A stretch of DNA of 64,000 bases, from contig JAPFBL010000008.1 in NCBI GenBank assembly GCA_026182355.1, positions 993,501 to 1,057,500 on the forward strand, given 5' to 3'. The DNA is from Hermatobates lingyangjiaoensis. Its lineage: Eukaryota > Arthropoda > Insecta > Hemiptera > Hermatobatidae. Position numbers and translations under genes: made by a program. Of this stretch, positions 22,336 to 32,882 are shown piece after piece (the stretch's first letter is position 1; each line of letters opens with the position of its first letter). The notes under the pieces were generated by a model. That model saw nothing but the letters and a program-made list of their open reading frames with translations. It was not told the origin of the DNA and made no database searches.

Positions 22336-22865
22336 GCAGAAGGGAATGGCCCACTAACCCGGGACCAGGCCTGACTTAAGGGAGTAACACTTTTCCAGTC
22401 CACCTGCCAACAGATAAACCTTTCCACAATTGAAAAGGTCAAGGGTCTCGCTCTTTATTGTTGCCATGCAGGCAACCTCCCGAGAAGATACCATACCTAG
22501 AGAGTCTACCGTTCCTGTGTGAAGAACCACAGCTACCACGAGTCTAACACCCATGACAGGGCACGGGGAAAACCAAAGGAATCCTGCATGCGATCCGCCA
22601 CTCCTGTGGTACCGACGGTCTTTTAAGTGCTCTCGAATAGAACTCTGGACCTAGGTTCTTCGAAACCTACTTTTGTTACAAGTGAGGTCAGTAGCCAACA
22701 AATACCTTTCACCTATTAATCAGTCTACGGAATAAGTGTAACCGGTGGCCCGCTCTCGGAGTGAGGACGCACATAGGCATATGGGAATCAGGAGGCTGCC
22801 TCCCCACAGAAGAACATGCCCGGTGGAGGGACCTCTGAACACTCGACAGAGCACACATTGATTAT
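22336..22865. other. GC-richer block of unknown nature
   Basis: About 530 bp that is clearly less AT-rich than its flanks, with balanced composition and sharp edges. Minus-strand translation gives a 66-residue frame (SSREVACMATIKSETLDLFN, then CGKVYLLAGGLEKCY) without a domain I recognise. The composition step suggests an inserted sequence or a decayed coding element. Confidence 0.35.
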
Positions 22866-23739
22866 AGATTGAAATAATAACTTCATCATGCACCAACTAT
22901 TATTGTTGGCTTATTTTTATAAATCAGTAAAAATTCCCTGTAAATGAAATAGATAGTAAATACGAATATAAAGCTCAAAAATTGAGATTTAATGAACTGA
23001 TATCGTTAATATTTCATTCTTCATTTCATAAAATGTAGTTAATAAAGTTAAACACTGAACCAGTACAATTTATTACTAATATTATTATAAATTACAAGTT
23101 TTCTCCAAACAATTTCGAAACCAGAAATGATAAAAGGAAAATAAACGACGTAAAACAGTAGCTTCCTATAATAATAGAATGAAAATAGATGAGGATAGTT
23201 AAATCTAAGAAAAAAATTGAAATGTGCTGTATTTAGACTTTCCTTCTTGTTTGACAACAAACAAAGCAAATGTTTGGCAAGACAACACGGAAGACGAGAT
23301 AAGTGAAGGCTTATCCAAGCAATGTGAACCAAACAGCACTGACGTCCCCAATCACTTCTTTCTTTTAAATGTTTAATACCAGTTAATTAGTAACAGCATG
23401 CAATTTTTTTTTCTTAGACAGTTATAAACAGGTTAAAGTGAGTCGGGAGATGGGGTTAAGTTCCTGTTCAACCGGTTCTTTATCTATAATAAATGTATGA
23501 TCAAAATCATATTTGTAATATAAAAAGTATATATCAATGTTTTATTAAAAAAAAGAAACGCTGCAGTCTCATTTTGGTTCATGTCTGTGAATTATTTCAG
23601 CATGTATAACACGACTATGGATTAATCTAGCTAAATGGCTCCACCATGAAATGAAAATTTAGCTCCAAATTCATATAATGGCTACGGTCTTTCAAAATAT
23701 TGAAAATGCGTAAATTTTATAAATGCAGAGATTTGGGGG
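22866..23739. other. AT-rich intergenic, no gene seen
   Basis: The 94-residue minus-strand frame (23048-23332) is hydrophobic and aromatic, as expected by chance from AT-rich sequence. Confidence 0.35.
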
Positions 23740-24070
23740 TAGTTTCTAGATATGAGTAGGATGATAACTATTGTGGAGGGGTACTGTTAGTAGGGTTCAT
23801 GTGGGCAGATGAAGAAAAGCATATAGGGTGACATGAACATCCAGGAAAGAGAGGTGATATTCAAACACTTGGTATGGAAATGAGTGAAAGGGGAAAAATG
23901 TTGAAAGGTATGTAGGAAGAGGTCTTACTGGTGTGCCAATGGTGCTAAATGAAGAAGGTATCGTCAATTGAGCGTGTATACAAAAGAGGAAGAAACTAAT
24001 GATTTGAAAGGAATGATAACTCTAATTAGGAAAGAAGGGAGCACTATCCTTATGTTGAAAGTTTTTACTG
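23740..24070 (-). pseudogene. Relic of a third PLE reverse transcriptase
   Basis: Conceptual translation of the minus strand in shifting frames yields SIDDTFFI, equivalent to the catalytic YIDD/YVDD box, and about 40 residues later FEYHLSFLDVHV, equivalent to the LPFLDV motif that follows it in PLE-A and PLE-B. Order and spacing match. Frameshifts and stops separate the blocks, so the gene is dead. It lies immediately left of the F2 palindrome, which may be its terminal repeat; that link is an inference. Confidence 0.55.
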
Positions 24071-24085
24071 CCCCATTTTTTATCG

Positions 24086-24088
<3 letters not shown>

Positions 24089-24116
<28 letters not shown>

Positions 24117-24117
24117 A
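24089..24117. repeat. (TA)n microsatellite
   Basis: Perfect alternating TA tract left of the F2 palindrome. Confidence 0.85.
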
Positions 24118-24147
24118 CAGATTCAATAATATATCGACCGTTTGATA

Positions 24148-24537
24148 GAATAGGTGTGTTCTCTAATCGGGGTTCGGTCAATTTTCCAGGATAAAAAATC
24201 AAACTCTCGTTGCCAACGTTTCGGTTTTATTTAAAACCTTTTTCATAGGCAGAAGTAAGAATTTTTTAACTAAGAAAATGAAATTTACATTATTTAAAGG
24301 AACAACAATGTTAGTCGGACAAAACCTTCGACTAGACTCTGACTAGACAGTCTAGTCGAAGGTTTTGTCCGACTAACATTGTTGTTCCTTTAAATAATGT
24401 AAATTTCATTTTCTTAGTTAAAAAATTCTTACTTCTGCCTATGAAAAAGGTTTTAAATAAAACCGAAACGTTGGCAACGAGAGTTTGATTTTTTATCCTG
24501 GAAAATTGACCGAACCCCGATTAGAGAACACACCTAT
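24148..24537. repeat. Fold-back family F2, near-perfect 195-bp palindrome
   Basis: Both arms are almost identical inverse copies, from AGGTGTGTTCTCTAATCGGG to a centre at CTAGACTCTGACTAGACAGTCTAG near 24345. Each arm holds GCCAACGTTTCGG/CCGAAACGTTGGC beside the CCTATGAAAAAGG stem. The very low arm divergence points to recent formation. (TA)n flanks it on both sides. Confidence 0.85.
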
Positions 24538-24555
24538 ATATATATATATATATAA

Positions 24556-24743
24556 AACCAATTGAAAAGAAGGTACCACACAGATAGACAAAAGAATAAC
24601 TCACTTCTATATTTCAACCATCGTCGTCTTAAGGAGGTGAAGAGTCCCGCAGGAAGGTAGAGCGGTGACTCCTGATGACGACGATCATTTTTCTATGGTT
24701 TTCCTTTTCCATTGTGGTTTAAACTTCATTTTTTTTCTGCATA

Positions 24744-24745
<2 letters not shown>
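24556..24745 (+). repeat. Fold-back family F6
   Basis: The left arm holds the inverse of CTTAAGACGACGATGG, TTGAAATATAG. The right arm reads CTCCTGATGACGACGATC near 24680. Short opposing arms around a GGTGAAGAGTCCCGCAGG centre; the remaining match is weak. Confidence 0.5.

Positions 24746-24747
<2 letters not shown>

Positions 24748-24778
<31 letters not shown>
24748..24778. repeat. (TA)n microsatellite
   Basis: TA tract bordering F6 and F1. Confidence 0.85.
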
Positions 24779-24781
<3 letters not shown>

Positions 24782-24981
24782 GATTTCACATAAACACGTG
24801 TAATAACAATCAATGATCAAACCACAATAAGAAATGGGAAAACAAGACTAAGATCTTTCAACCGTAACAAGTGGTCTTCGTCAGAATCAAAAACCAACTA
24901 CAACTATGTCAGTTGGGTTTTTGACTCTGACAAAGACCGCTTGTTACGGTTGAAAGATCTTATTTGGTTTGATTATATATA
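24779..24981. repeat. Fold-back family F1
   Basis: The left arm is GATTTCACATAAACACGTG ... GATCTTTCAACCGTAACAAG. The right arm is CAGTTGGGTTTTTGACTCTG ... CTTGTTACGGTTGAAAGATC, cut short before the outer end. Confidence 0.8.
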
Positions 24982-24989
24982 TAACCTGT

Positions 24990-25105
24990 ATATATTCGTG
25001 AAAACGAAAGGCCTCTTCGTTTGAAAACAAATGATAATCTTCAATCATTTGTTGTGAATTACCTGAATATTTATATCACGTGTTATTGTGACAATTTTAT
25101 ATATA
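24990..25105 (+). repeat. Solo PLE-A terminal repeat
   Basis: Shares CGTGAAAACGAAAGGCC and TACCTGAATATTTATATCACG with TGTTATTGTGACAATTT of the PLE-A right arm at 11140-11230. Confidence 0.65.
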
Positions 25106-25124
25106 TATATATATATATAGGCAG

Positions 25125-25355
25125 AATTAAGAATACTTGAAAATTACAGACTATATGTTCTACATTATAAGAATAATCAATAGAGTATGTGTAATATACA
25201 TAGCGTACACTGAGTACATACAATGTAAGATTGCGTCGTACAAATATGCTTATTCCATATTCATATTTATGTATTACTTCTTCCTATGAACAAGATTGGA
25301 AATAAAATCAAAAAGTAGGCATTGAGAGTTTGATTTGAACCTGAAAGACTGACCT
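25125..25355 (+). repeat. Diverged F2 arm
   Basis: CCTATGAACAAGATTGGAAA, then GCATTGAGAGTTTGATTTGA and ACCTGAAAGACTGACC follow the F2 order with many substitutions. Confidence 0.45.
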
Positions 25356-25360
25356 ATGAT

Positions 25361-26035
25361 ATTGCGGCATTGTTAGGCATTAACTAAAGACTACTGATCC
25401 TTATATTTACAATGATATAATTAATGAAAAATTTCCATTTAAAGTCAAATTGCTTAGAAAATAAAAATTGAAGAAGGCTGAAAACTATTTGGCTAGCAAG
25501 TGTCTGTGACTCAGGTTGACCTTGGGTGGAATGTTCGGGGCACCGACCTGGGTCTTGCACTAGCTTCCCTGCCCTCTGCCGTTCACGTCTGTCCAGCCCT
25601 CAACCAGTTATTCAACGGCCCTTCCTTATTGCAAGGGCTGCAATACAAACTGCAATAGCAGTATCAAACCTAACTTCAACTTTATAATCAATGGAAATAG
25701 AAGAAAAAAAATCAGACCCTACTTCAACAGTACACAGTTCTTAATTTTGACAAGAATGACAAACTTGGGTGATAATCGCTTAGCTGTGTTATAAACTATC
25801 ATATTCACGCATCACTCCATTCGGGTTTTTCTTATTCATTTTAAGACGCTGATCTGAACCTTTTTAATTTACAGTCTCAGCAATAAAAACCAAGTTTCCA
25901 TCCACAAAATGATATTTATGATCAAATACTATAACTTTAAGAAGATATATCTTATAATTCTAGTATATTACTTCTAGAAGGTAAAAAAGGTAAAACAAAA
26001 GACAGGCTTTTGAAGGAGGAGATCAACTGAGAGTG
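25361..26035. other. No gene seen; GC-richer patch 25490-25640
   Basis: The patch (CTGTGACTCAGGTTGACC ... CAGCCCTCAACCAGTTATTC) differs from its AT-rich flanks in composition. I do not recognise it. Confidence 0.3.
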
Positions 26036-26036
26036 C

Positions 26037-26335
26037 CAAGGAAACCCTAAAATAGTGAAGATCGCTACGGTGTGTCCAGGTAACCCCACAATAGTGAAGA
26101 TCACCCCAAAGTCCCGAGGAAACTCTACAACAGTGAGCGTCACTCACAAGTGCTCAGGCGTCCTAGTAATATTTAGGATCACCCTAGAATGTTGATGCCC
26201 TAAAAATAGTGAAGATCGCTACGGTGTGTCCAGGTAACCCCACAATAGTGAAGATCACCCCAAAGTCCCGAGGAAACTCTACAACAGTGAGCGTCACTCA
26301 CAAGTGCTCAGGCATTCTAGTAATATTTAGGATCA
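26037..26335. repeat. Minisatellite, 154-bp unit of four about 39-bp subunits
   Basis: AATAGTGAAGATCGCTACGG recurs at 26051 and 26205 (spacing 154). Within each unit, subunits share the theme AATAGTGAAGATC...CC(A/C)AGG..ACCC, so the 154-bp repeat is itself made of about four 38-39 bp variants. The array is broken by a hAT insertion and resumes at 26774. Confidence 0.85.
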
Positions 26336-26343
26336 CCCTAGAC

Positions 26344-26773
26344 CAGTGTTTCCCAAAGTGGGCGGTGCTTTGATATCGGGGGGCGGTAATGCAAATAGAA
26401 GCGGGACTTCTATTTCCATAAATTGAAAATGTTCATGCAATATAATTTCTAAATTTAAGTTTAAACACGACATGTAAACTTCTAGGAAACCGTTTCTTAA
26501 AATTATTTGTTTTGATAGTTCATTTTTATTTTAAAAGTATTTTCTCACCTAAGTTTCTTTTATTGTGTATTAATTCTTTTGCATAAATATGCTATGAAAT
26601 AATACATCTATATGATTCTAAATAAATATTCGAGTAGGAATTGTTCTAATTGAATTATTAAAATGTTACTCATTTGGTTATTTAGTCTAGGAATCTGATT
26701 ATTATTCAAGGTTGTTGAGTTATAGGTTTATGGACCCAAGGGGGCGGTCACTCGAAAAAGTTTGGGAAAACTG
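26344..26773. mobile_element. Non-autonomous hAT-like element in minisatellite
   Basis: The 430-bp element has ends CAGTGTTTCCCAAA and TTTGGGAAAACTG (imperfect inverted termini). Perfect 8-bp direct repeats CCCTAGAC lie at 26336-26343 and 26774-26781. The interior is AT-rich with GGGGGCGGT motifs near both ends and no transposase. It splits the minisatellite array cleanly, so it is younger than the array. Confidence 0.88.
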
Positions 26774-26935
26774 CCCTAGACTGTTGATGCCCTAAAAATA
26801 GTGAAGATCGCTACGGTGTGTCCAGGTAACCCCACAATAGTGAAGATCGCTACGGTGTGTCCAGGTAACCCCACAATAGTGAAGATCGCTACGGTGTGTC
26901 CAGGTAACCCCACAATAGTGAATATCATCCAGAGC
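26774..26935. repeat. Minisatellite continued, 39-bp unit x3
   Basis: Three consecutive near-identical 39-bp copies beginning AATAGTGAAGATCGCTACGG. This part is homogenised at the subunit level, unlike the 154-bp pattern to the left of the hAT. A plus-strand frame reads the repeat as IATVCPGNPTIVK units; that is a by-product, not a gene. Confidence 0.85.
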
Positions 26936-28798
26936 TCCGAGGCAACCCTATACTCTGGGTTCCCACTAGTAGCAAATAATAATAATAATTATACTAATGA
27001 ATTTTTTTTTTTTACATTAAAATCAGATATACTTGTTTTGTCTTTTATATATTCCAGAGTATTTTGTGTTGTAAAGCATTTTTTTCTAAATTTCAACTGT
27101 ATCGTAATTCAATAGACTTAAATTATTGAATAAAAAGAGGAATTTTATTTATAGTAAAAGATAAAATTTTAGGAATTTTTTTTCTCATACAAAAATTTAA
27201 AAATTAATAAACTACAATTATTCTTAATTAATATACAGTTATAATTTCATAAATTGAATGAATAAATAATTCAATTTTTATGATATAAATATTGCAAATA
27301 AATATTTCACAAAAGTTTTAATAATTTTACAGGAATAAGAAATATATTTTGTTGTAGAATTGGTTTCTGGGAATAATCATATTAAAGGCAAGAAGACAAC
27401 CAATAAACTGTTGTAAAAATAGTATACTATATATCCTTAAAAAATTAGATATTTAAAAAATAATTAAGAGAGGAATTGGCACTTTTTCAATTAAACGCAC
27501 ATACCCACAGGCTTTATGTGTGTGTGTACCCATCACGGTGTGGTGGGTTATGGCTATTCATGATCGGCACCTATTATCCATCACCGAGCTCCATCAGCAG
27601 TAGTGCCAGTGACATGTTATGGTGTCATCCATGCCAGTTCTAACAACGGTCAATGTTGCTCAATTTCTGTACTCTAGTCGAAACAGGTGTATTCAATATA
27701 GTTATTTCAGTTGGCCTATCCACTTTTGATATTACTAACTGCAGTTAAACTTGTCACCGATCCAAGCACTGACCATACCCAATGTTGTTTAACTTGAGTA
27801 ATCTAGTAGTAACTGATGTATTGCCACAAGCAGCCATGTCGGATATTAGCAATTTGTCAAAGATGGTAAATAATAAAAACAGTAGACTCGAAAAACAGGT
27901 CGTTGGGCACGAAATGCCCAACTCTGAGCACTTGGAGGGACGAGTAATTGAATTTCTTCTTTTGTCCCTATGGATGCGTGTCACCCACAACTGGATGCGT
28001 GCAACTTCACCATCACTGCACTTCTTTATTTAAGTGAACCTATTTCAAAAACAACAAAATAGAGAACAAAATTTTTAATAAATGTCGACTTTATATATTT
28101 AATAATTTAAAAGTTCCTATTTCAGTAGTACAGAAAAATAATTCCGCAGTAACCTAAAAATGTTTGATCAAGTTTCATTAGGATCAATAATAATAATCAT
28201 TCGACCTAACCTAGCTTCAGCTTTCAGTTTGAAAAGATCAAAAGATAAAGGTAACACAAAGCCAATCTTTAATGGAAGCCCGAAAAAAACCTGCCGGGTC
28301 AAATCAGAGGAACCAGGTGACCATGTAATTAGACCTGCACGACCAATCTACTGACCTGAAAATGGGGTAAAAAATCTCAAACTCCTACACGGTTTTGTAC
28401 TACCATGATGACAGTAAAAAATTACATTTCGCTCATTCTCAGAATAAACAGAAGAGTTTCTAACATATTAACCGATATTTTGTCTCAGATTGCTGTAGTT
28501 GTATGGAAATGTTCTGATGTTATCCATTTTCAAGAGGAAAAGTCCAACATCAAAATCAGTTTCTTTTAAAAGAATATAATAAAATAGAACAGCAAAATAA
28601 ACTTATAAAGTAACAGAAAAAGGTTGAATAAAGTGTATAAGAAAATAGGAGAAGCTTTTAAGGTAATAATTGTAATATTTTGCCGCTCTTTCCTCACATT
28701 ATAGATAATACCTTGTACATAATCTTTTTTACAACTCCTAAGAAAGAATCTCTTTTTTTCTTTCCTTGATATCTTTACACTGTACAGTCTTATATAAA
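26936..28798. other. AT-rich intergenic, no gene seen
   Basis: A less AT-rich patch at about 27500-27960 opens frames of 78-83 residues on both strands without domain features. No other feature. Confidence 0.35.
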
Positions 28799-29063
28799 AA
28801 GATTTCACATAAATACGTGAAATAACAATCAATGATCAAACCACAATAAGAAATGGGAAAACAAGACTAAGATCTTTCAACCGTAACAAGCGGTCTTCGT
28901 CAGAGTCAAAAACCCAACTGAAACACTTGATGCAGAAAACAACAACTACATCATTCTGTATCTAGTGTTTCAGTTGGGTTTTTTACTCTGACGAAGACCG
29001 CTTGTTACGGTTGAAAGATCTTAGTCTTGTTTTCCCATGTTCATATTGTGGTTTGATCATTGA
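28799..29063. repeat. Fold-back family F1, complete palindrome
   Basis: Arms of about 120 bp run from GATTTCACATAAATACGTG inward to CAGAGTCAAAAACCCAACTG and back. The 40-bp centre (CTTGATGCAGAAAACAAC and its neighbours) is itself partly palindromic. Each outward strand contains CTGACGA, A, GACCG, loop, CGGTT, GAAAG. Confidence 0.85.
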
Positions 29064-29082
29064 TATATATATGTATCTATAC

Positions 29083-29325
29083 GTTTCAAGTAAACTATAG
29101 ATAAGCGGTAAATAGAAAAACCACTTACAGTTTCTAATTTTCAGTTTAACTGTCATCAAAAGAGAAGAGATAGAGACACCAAGAGCACTTGCGAAGTGAC
29201 GGTTGGAGGGTCTTCAACCGTCACTTCGCAAGTGCGTGTGGTGCCCCTATCTCTTCTCTCCTGATGACGGTTAAACCAAAAAGTAGAGACTGTGTGTTTT
29301 TCAGTTTACTGTGAAACGTTTGTTG
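29083..29325. repeat. Fold-back family F7 palindrome
   Basis: An inner perfect stem GCACTTGCGAAGTGACGGTT / AACCGTCACTTCGCAAGTGC surrounds GGAGGGTCTTC. Outer arms share AGAGAAGAGATAG and TTTCAGTTTA. The right arm has CTCCTGATGACGGTTAAACC, the hammerhead-like box. Confidence 0.75.
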
Positions 29326-29474
29326 TCCTTTTTGTATTGTTTTCTTGGTGATTATATATCTATATTAAGTATATTCACAAAAAGAACACACAGACATGAA
29401 ACAGAAACTCACAAAACTTAAAAGCTGGTGAAAACTTCACAGGTAATCAATTAAATGAAACGGTTCCACGAACT

Positions 29475-29722
29475 ATATATATATTTGTAAATTTGGGGAG
29501 CAATCCTTCTTTTATACAAAGATTGATCTTATATCATGCCACAGTACAAAGGTCGTTTAACTAAACATATACTCGTATACATATTTGCATGCTTTTAAAA
29601 ACTGGATGTCTGTTCCACTTGGTTCAATTTCGTCTTATATTTTTCCAAATTACGAAAAAATCCAGTTTATAAAAGCATGCATTGAAGAAGGACTGCTCCC
29701 AACTTTTACAAATATATATATT
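29475..29722. repeat. Fold-back repeat, unnamed family
   Basis: The outer pair is TTTGTAAATTTGGGGAGCAA/CTGCTCCCAACTTTTACAAA. An inner pair GCATGCTTTTAAAAACTGGAT / ATCCAGTTTATAAAAGCATGC lies at about 29589 and 29659. A related left end occurs at about 56100. Confidence 0.6.
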
Positions 29723-30429
29723 TTTCTTGTAACTTCATGAAACATGTCACTTGGCACACTGCTATTTCGATATGAGTGGTACTGGCTTCGCGTTGTACGT
29801 TCTCATTTCTTCACATTCATTCACATTCCCTTCTATATTCTAGTAAAACCAGTACGGACAAACTTCTTTCCACCAGACATATCAACAATTCAAATGATAT
29901 TCTAATAGATATATTGTTTGAGCTGTTTATATAGTTTAGGGTAAAGAAGACATGGATTTGTACATAGATACGTATAAGCAACACCACTGGAGCACTAAAT
30001 GAGTTGTATTTAAATGGAAAATGTTTAGGTCTGACACAGAGAACTACTGTTTTAGATTTACTTGCAGTAAATAGAGTTGGCAAAAGGCCAGCCGGTTCAA
30101 CAAACTGGACCATTAATCAATGTAAACTGTTCCGTAGTGTAAACCTGCGACTATCCACTTCCTGTGATTGATGTCTCTCTAACTCTTCTACAGATCCGAG
30201 GCTACCACCACATTCCTCACCAGAGTGGTCATTTCCGGGGTGAACCATGTTGTTTTAACTCGTTTAAAGTTTACGCAAAGTGTTGAAGATAGAAAACAAA
30301 TCGTGGTAAATATTTTAATATGACAAAAAATTAAAAGATTAAGATCTGTACATATATGGAGTAAACTCACTAACAATTACTTTTTTTTAAAAAAGGAGGG
30401 GCTGAGTGTCTGCTGGAATTATTCAGCGT
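29723..30429. other. No gene seen
   Basis: AT-rich. A 98-residue minus-strand frame at 29817-30113 lacks any domain. Confidence 0.35.
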
Positions 30430-30550
30430 CTCTCTGAAGCTGATTCCTCAGAGAATATTGTGTCTTCCTAATGATTATACAGTCCTAAATTCTTCCCAAC
30501 TGAAGTTAGAATTAGGGATCTTTAACTTTGAGCCTGACATCCTAAGATTA
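30430..30550 (-). mobile_element. SINE fragment
   Basis: TCCTAAATTCTTCCCAACTG and TTAGGGATCTTTAACTTTGA match the SINE body. Head and tail are missing. Confidence 0.45.
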
Positions 30551-31227
30551 AACAGCCGGGATAAACATTTAGAATACATAAAAAATAAACCAAAAGTAGT
30601 ATGACTGGAATACACATGAAATACTACTTGGCACCACGGTGGCTGGAATAACCTTTTACATCCGCCGTATTGTACTTCCATTTACGAAATGTGGATAGAG
30701 GTGTTGGTCTATGAAAACGCAAAGACCTTAAAGGAGTTTTTCTTGGTTCAATAATGAATAAATTCAAAATAATCAAACATGAGAAATTATATTGTAGTAC
30801 CATAAAAACTCATGCAATGTGAACGGCTGCTAAAATAACAGGCTGAGTAAATATAAATTTGGACATTAAACCTCAATATTTAACAGACAGACAACACTCG
30901 CTAGTAAATTGTTACTATTCCGGAGGATGGAGCTGAAAGCACAGCTTGATTTCTCAAGTGGTTTCAACGCTGTTGAGGGCCCGAGAAGTTTCAAGTGCCC
31001 TCTGTTATGTCTAGCTGTCTAGCATCCTCTCGGCGCCACACCACTAGCTTTGATCATCACCGCTCTCTTATCAACTACTTAACACCTTTGCCCTCTTACG
31101 TAACACTCATTCCATCCATGATTCATTGAACTGGGATATCCTAGATTATAACTAAACCCAAATAGATATTCATAGCCGTTAAGAATACTTAGTACAAGGT
31201 ACCTTCGTTTTCGATCTTAATGCCTTA
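30551..31227. other. No gene seen
   Basis: No supported feature. Confidence 0.35.
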
Positions 31228-31230
31228 ACG

Positions 31231-31395
31231 AAAGAGTCTTAAACGTTTATCGTTTTCGATAATGATTCTGGACCGTAGCATAGCTACAAACTTTGGATAC
31301 ATACTTACCACCCTCACACCCACCCACCCACCCACACACACACACACACACACAGACATACTTACCACCCACCCTCCCTCCCACACACTTATCCA
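31231..31395 (+). repeat. Dispersed repeat around (CA)n
   Basis: GATTCTGGACCGTAGCATAG and CTACAAACTTTGGATACATA precede a (CCCA)n/(CA)n tract at about 31308-31352. The same block precedes a CA-rich stretch at 18805-18870, and its inverted downstream half is at 46380-46500. It is a dispersed family with an internal microsatellite. Confidence 0.6.
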
Positions 31396-31492
31396 AAAAT
31401 TAGCCCTTCCGATACCACATAATGAACCTGTGAAATATGGAGTCTTAAGGCATTCCATTAATTAATGGTATTTAATTAATTTCTTAATCGAA

Positions 31493-31533
31493 AAACGAGT
31501 CGCAGGCAGACCAAGCCTGCGGAGCGACTCGTT
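31493..31533. repeat. GC-rich hairpin
   Basis: AAACGAGTCGC pairs with GCGACTCGTTT, and inside it CAGGC pairs with GCCTG. It is strikingly GC-rich for this DNA and unlike the other fold-back families. Confidence 0.7.
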
Positions 31534-31627
31534 TCTATCCTCCTCATCACGGGGCCATCAAAATATAGTAGTGAGTTTCTGTTTCTTTTCTGTGTGTTCT
31601 TTATGTCAATGTAGTTTATATATATGT

Positions 31628-32375
31628 ATATCTGATTGGTTGATGCAGGACCAAATAAGCTTGACTCATTTTTTTGCGTGCTGTTTTCAAAATTGAAGGC
31701 TTCTAGCTCTGATCGAAGTCACGTACAGCAGTTCTTCTCTTCCATGAAGTCATCTCCGCTGACACAGCAAATACATAGTATAAGAGCTCACACTCCCTCA
31801 GAAAATGAACAGATACCGTGCGATGTCGACTTCTCCACTTCGAGTTTTCCCGATCCGGTCCTGAAAAAAGCCATAAGACTGCCACTGCTATCTTGTTGAG
31901 ACTGGTTACAGCATGATGAAACCGCTGCCGGCCTGCCAGGAAAGGATAAGGGCACGCACTCCCTTAGGAAATACAAATACTGGCACTGGGCATTGGCCCT
32001 ACTATACAGCGAGGTCTCATTAATTGTATTTTTGGTTGGTGGGTTGGTTGTTGGTGTTTGAACGGCTATTGCTGGTGTTAAATGGATGTTGTTGTGAACT
32101 TGTAGAGACTGGTTGCTGCGCGATGAACCCGCTGTCGTCCTGCCAGGAAAAGTTAAGGGTTCACACTCCCTCAGTAAACACGAATACTGGCACTGGACAT
32201 TAGCCTCACTGTCCAGTGAGGTCTCCATACTATTGTTCCATACTGGTTGTTAGTGCTGGTGGAAATTATTCTAAGAGTCTTGTTTTTCTTCATGAGTTAT
32301 TTTTCTGCTACATGTTTCGACCATGTCAAAAAAATGAGTCAAGCTTATTTGGTCCTGCATCAACCAATCAGATAT
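31628..32375. mobile_element. Composite element bounded by 48-bp inverted repeats
   Basis: The inverted ends 31628-31675 and 32328-32375 are perfect inverse copies (ATATCTGATTGG...TGACTCATTTTTTT). The interior holds about three degenerate tandem units of 165-205 bp, each with CTGCCAGGAAA, CACTCCCT(C/T)AG and TACTGGCACTGG (best seen at 31899-32020 and 32104-32225). Just inside the right end lies TTTCGACCATGTC, the inverse of a GAC-loop-GTC stem followed by GAAAC. No coding capacity is supported. Confidence 0.65.
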
Positions 32376-32403
32376 TAGAACCAGACCCCTCATGTAGATT
32401 TCA

Positions 32404-32413
32404 ATATATATAT

Positions 32414-32448
<35 letters not shown>
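32404..32448. repeat. (TA)n microsatellite
   Basis: TA tract between the composite element and F1. Confidence 0.85.
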
Positions 32449-32455
<7 letters not shown>

Positions 32456-32597
32456 TTCACATAAACACGTGAAACAACAATCAATGATTAAACCACAATA
32501 GGAATGGGAAAACAAGACTAAGATCTTTCAACCGTAACAAGCGGTCTTCGTCAGAGTCAAAAACCCAGCCATTCTTATTGTGGTTTAATCATTGACA
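32449..32597. repeat. Fold-back family F1, internally deleted
   Basis: A full left arm is followed directly by only the outer end of the right arm (CTTATTGTGGTTTAATCATTG), so the palindrome lost most of one arm. Confidence 0.75.
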
Positions 32598-32618
32598 TAT
32601 ATATATATAATATATATA

Positions 32619-32882
32619 TTAGAATACGTTGGCAGCAGGTCTTCTCTCAAACATATGTTGTTAAAATTTGCAGCAGCTTCTGCACTCACTAACTTTAAGC
32701 TGGTGGCCTCGATCCTTCGGGCGATTTTTCTTTCTTCTGGCTGCAGTTGCCACAGCATCTGTCCTAGAGACATCTTCAATATTACACGAGCTTTCGACCA
32801 TAGGAACATTGGTCATCTTCAGGTAGAGCATGCCTTGTAGTAAACAGCTTAAATGCCAATCAGGTTGACTAATTCGAACCAA
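32619..32882 (-). repeat. PLE-B terminal repeat (left end of array)
   Basis: Downstream of the first stop codon the sequence repeats the 5' end of the element, including codons for the first about 64 residues, up to the QLLPTYSN-type region, then enters (TA)n. It contains the hammerhead-like core at about 32779-32825 on the minus strand. Confidence 0.8.

Noticed and set aside
26801..27115. Frame with repeated IATVCPGNPTIVK, or a CRISPR-like array
   Set aside because: The 39-bp units are contiguous with no unique spacers, in a eukaryotic minisatellite. The open frame exists only because 39 is divisible by three.
32592..32840. Small plus-strand frames (SICPRDIFNITRAFDHRNIGHL type) at each PLE-B start
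   Set aside because: Antisense of the PLE-B N-terminus with no independent support.
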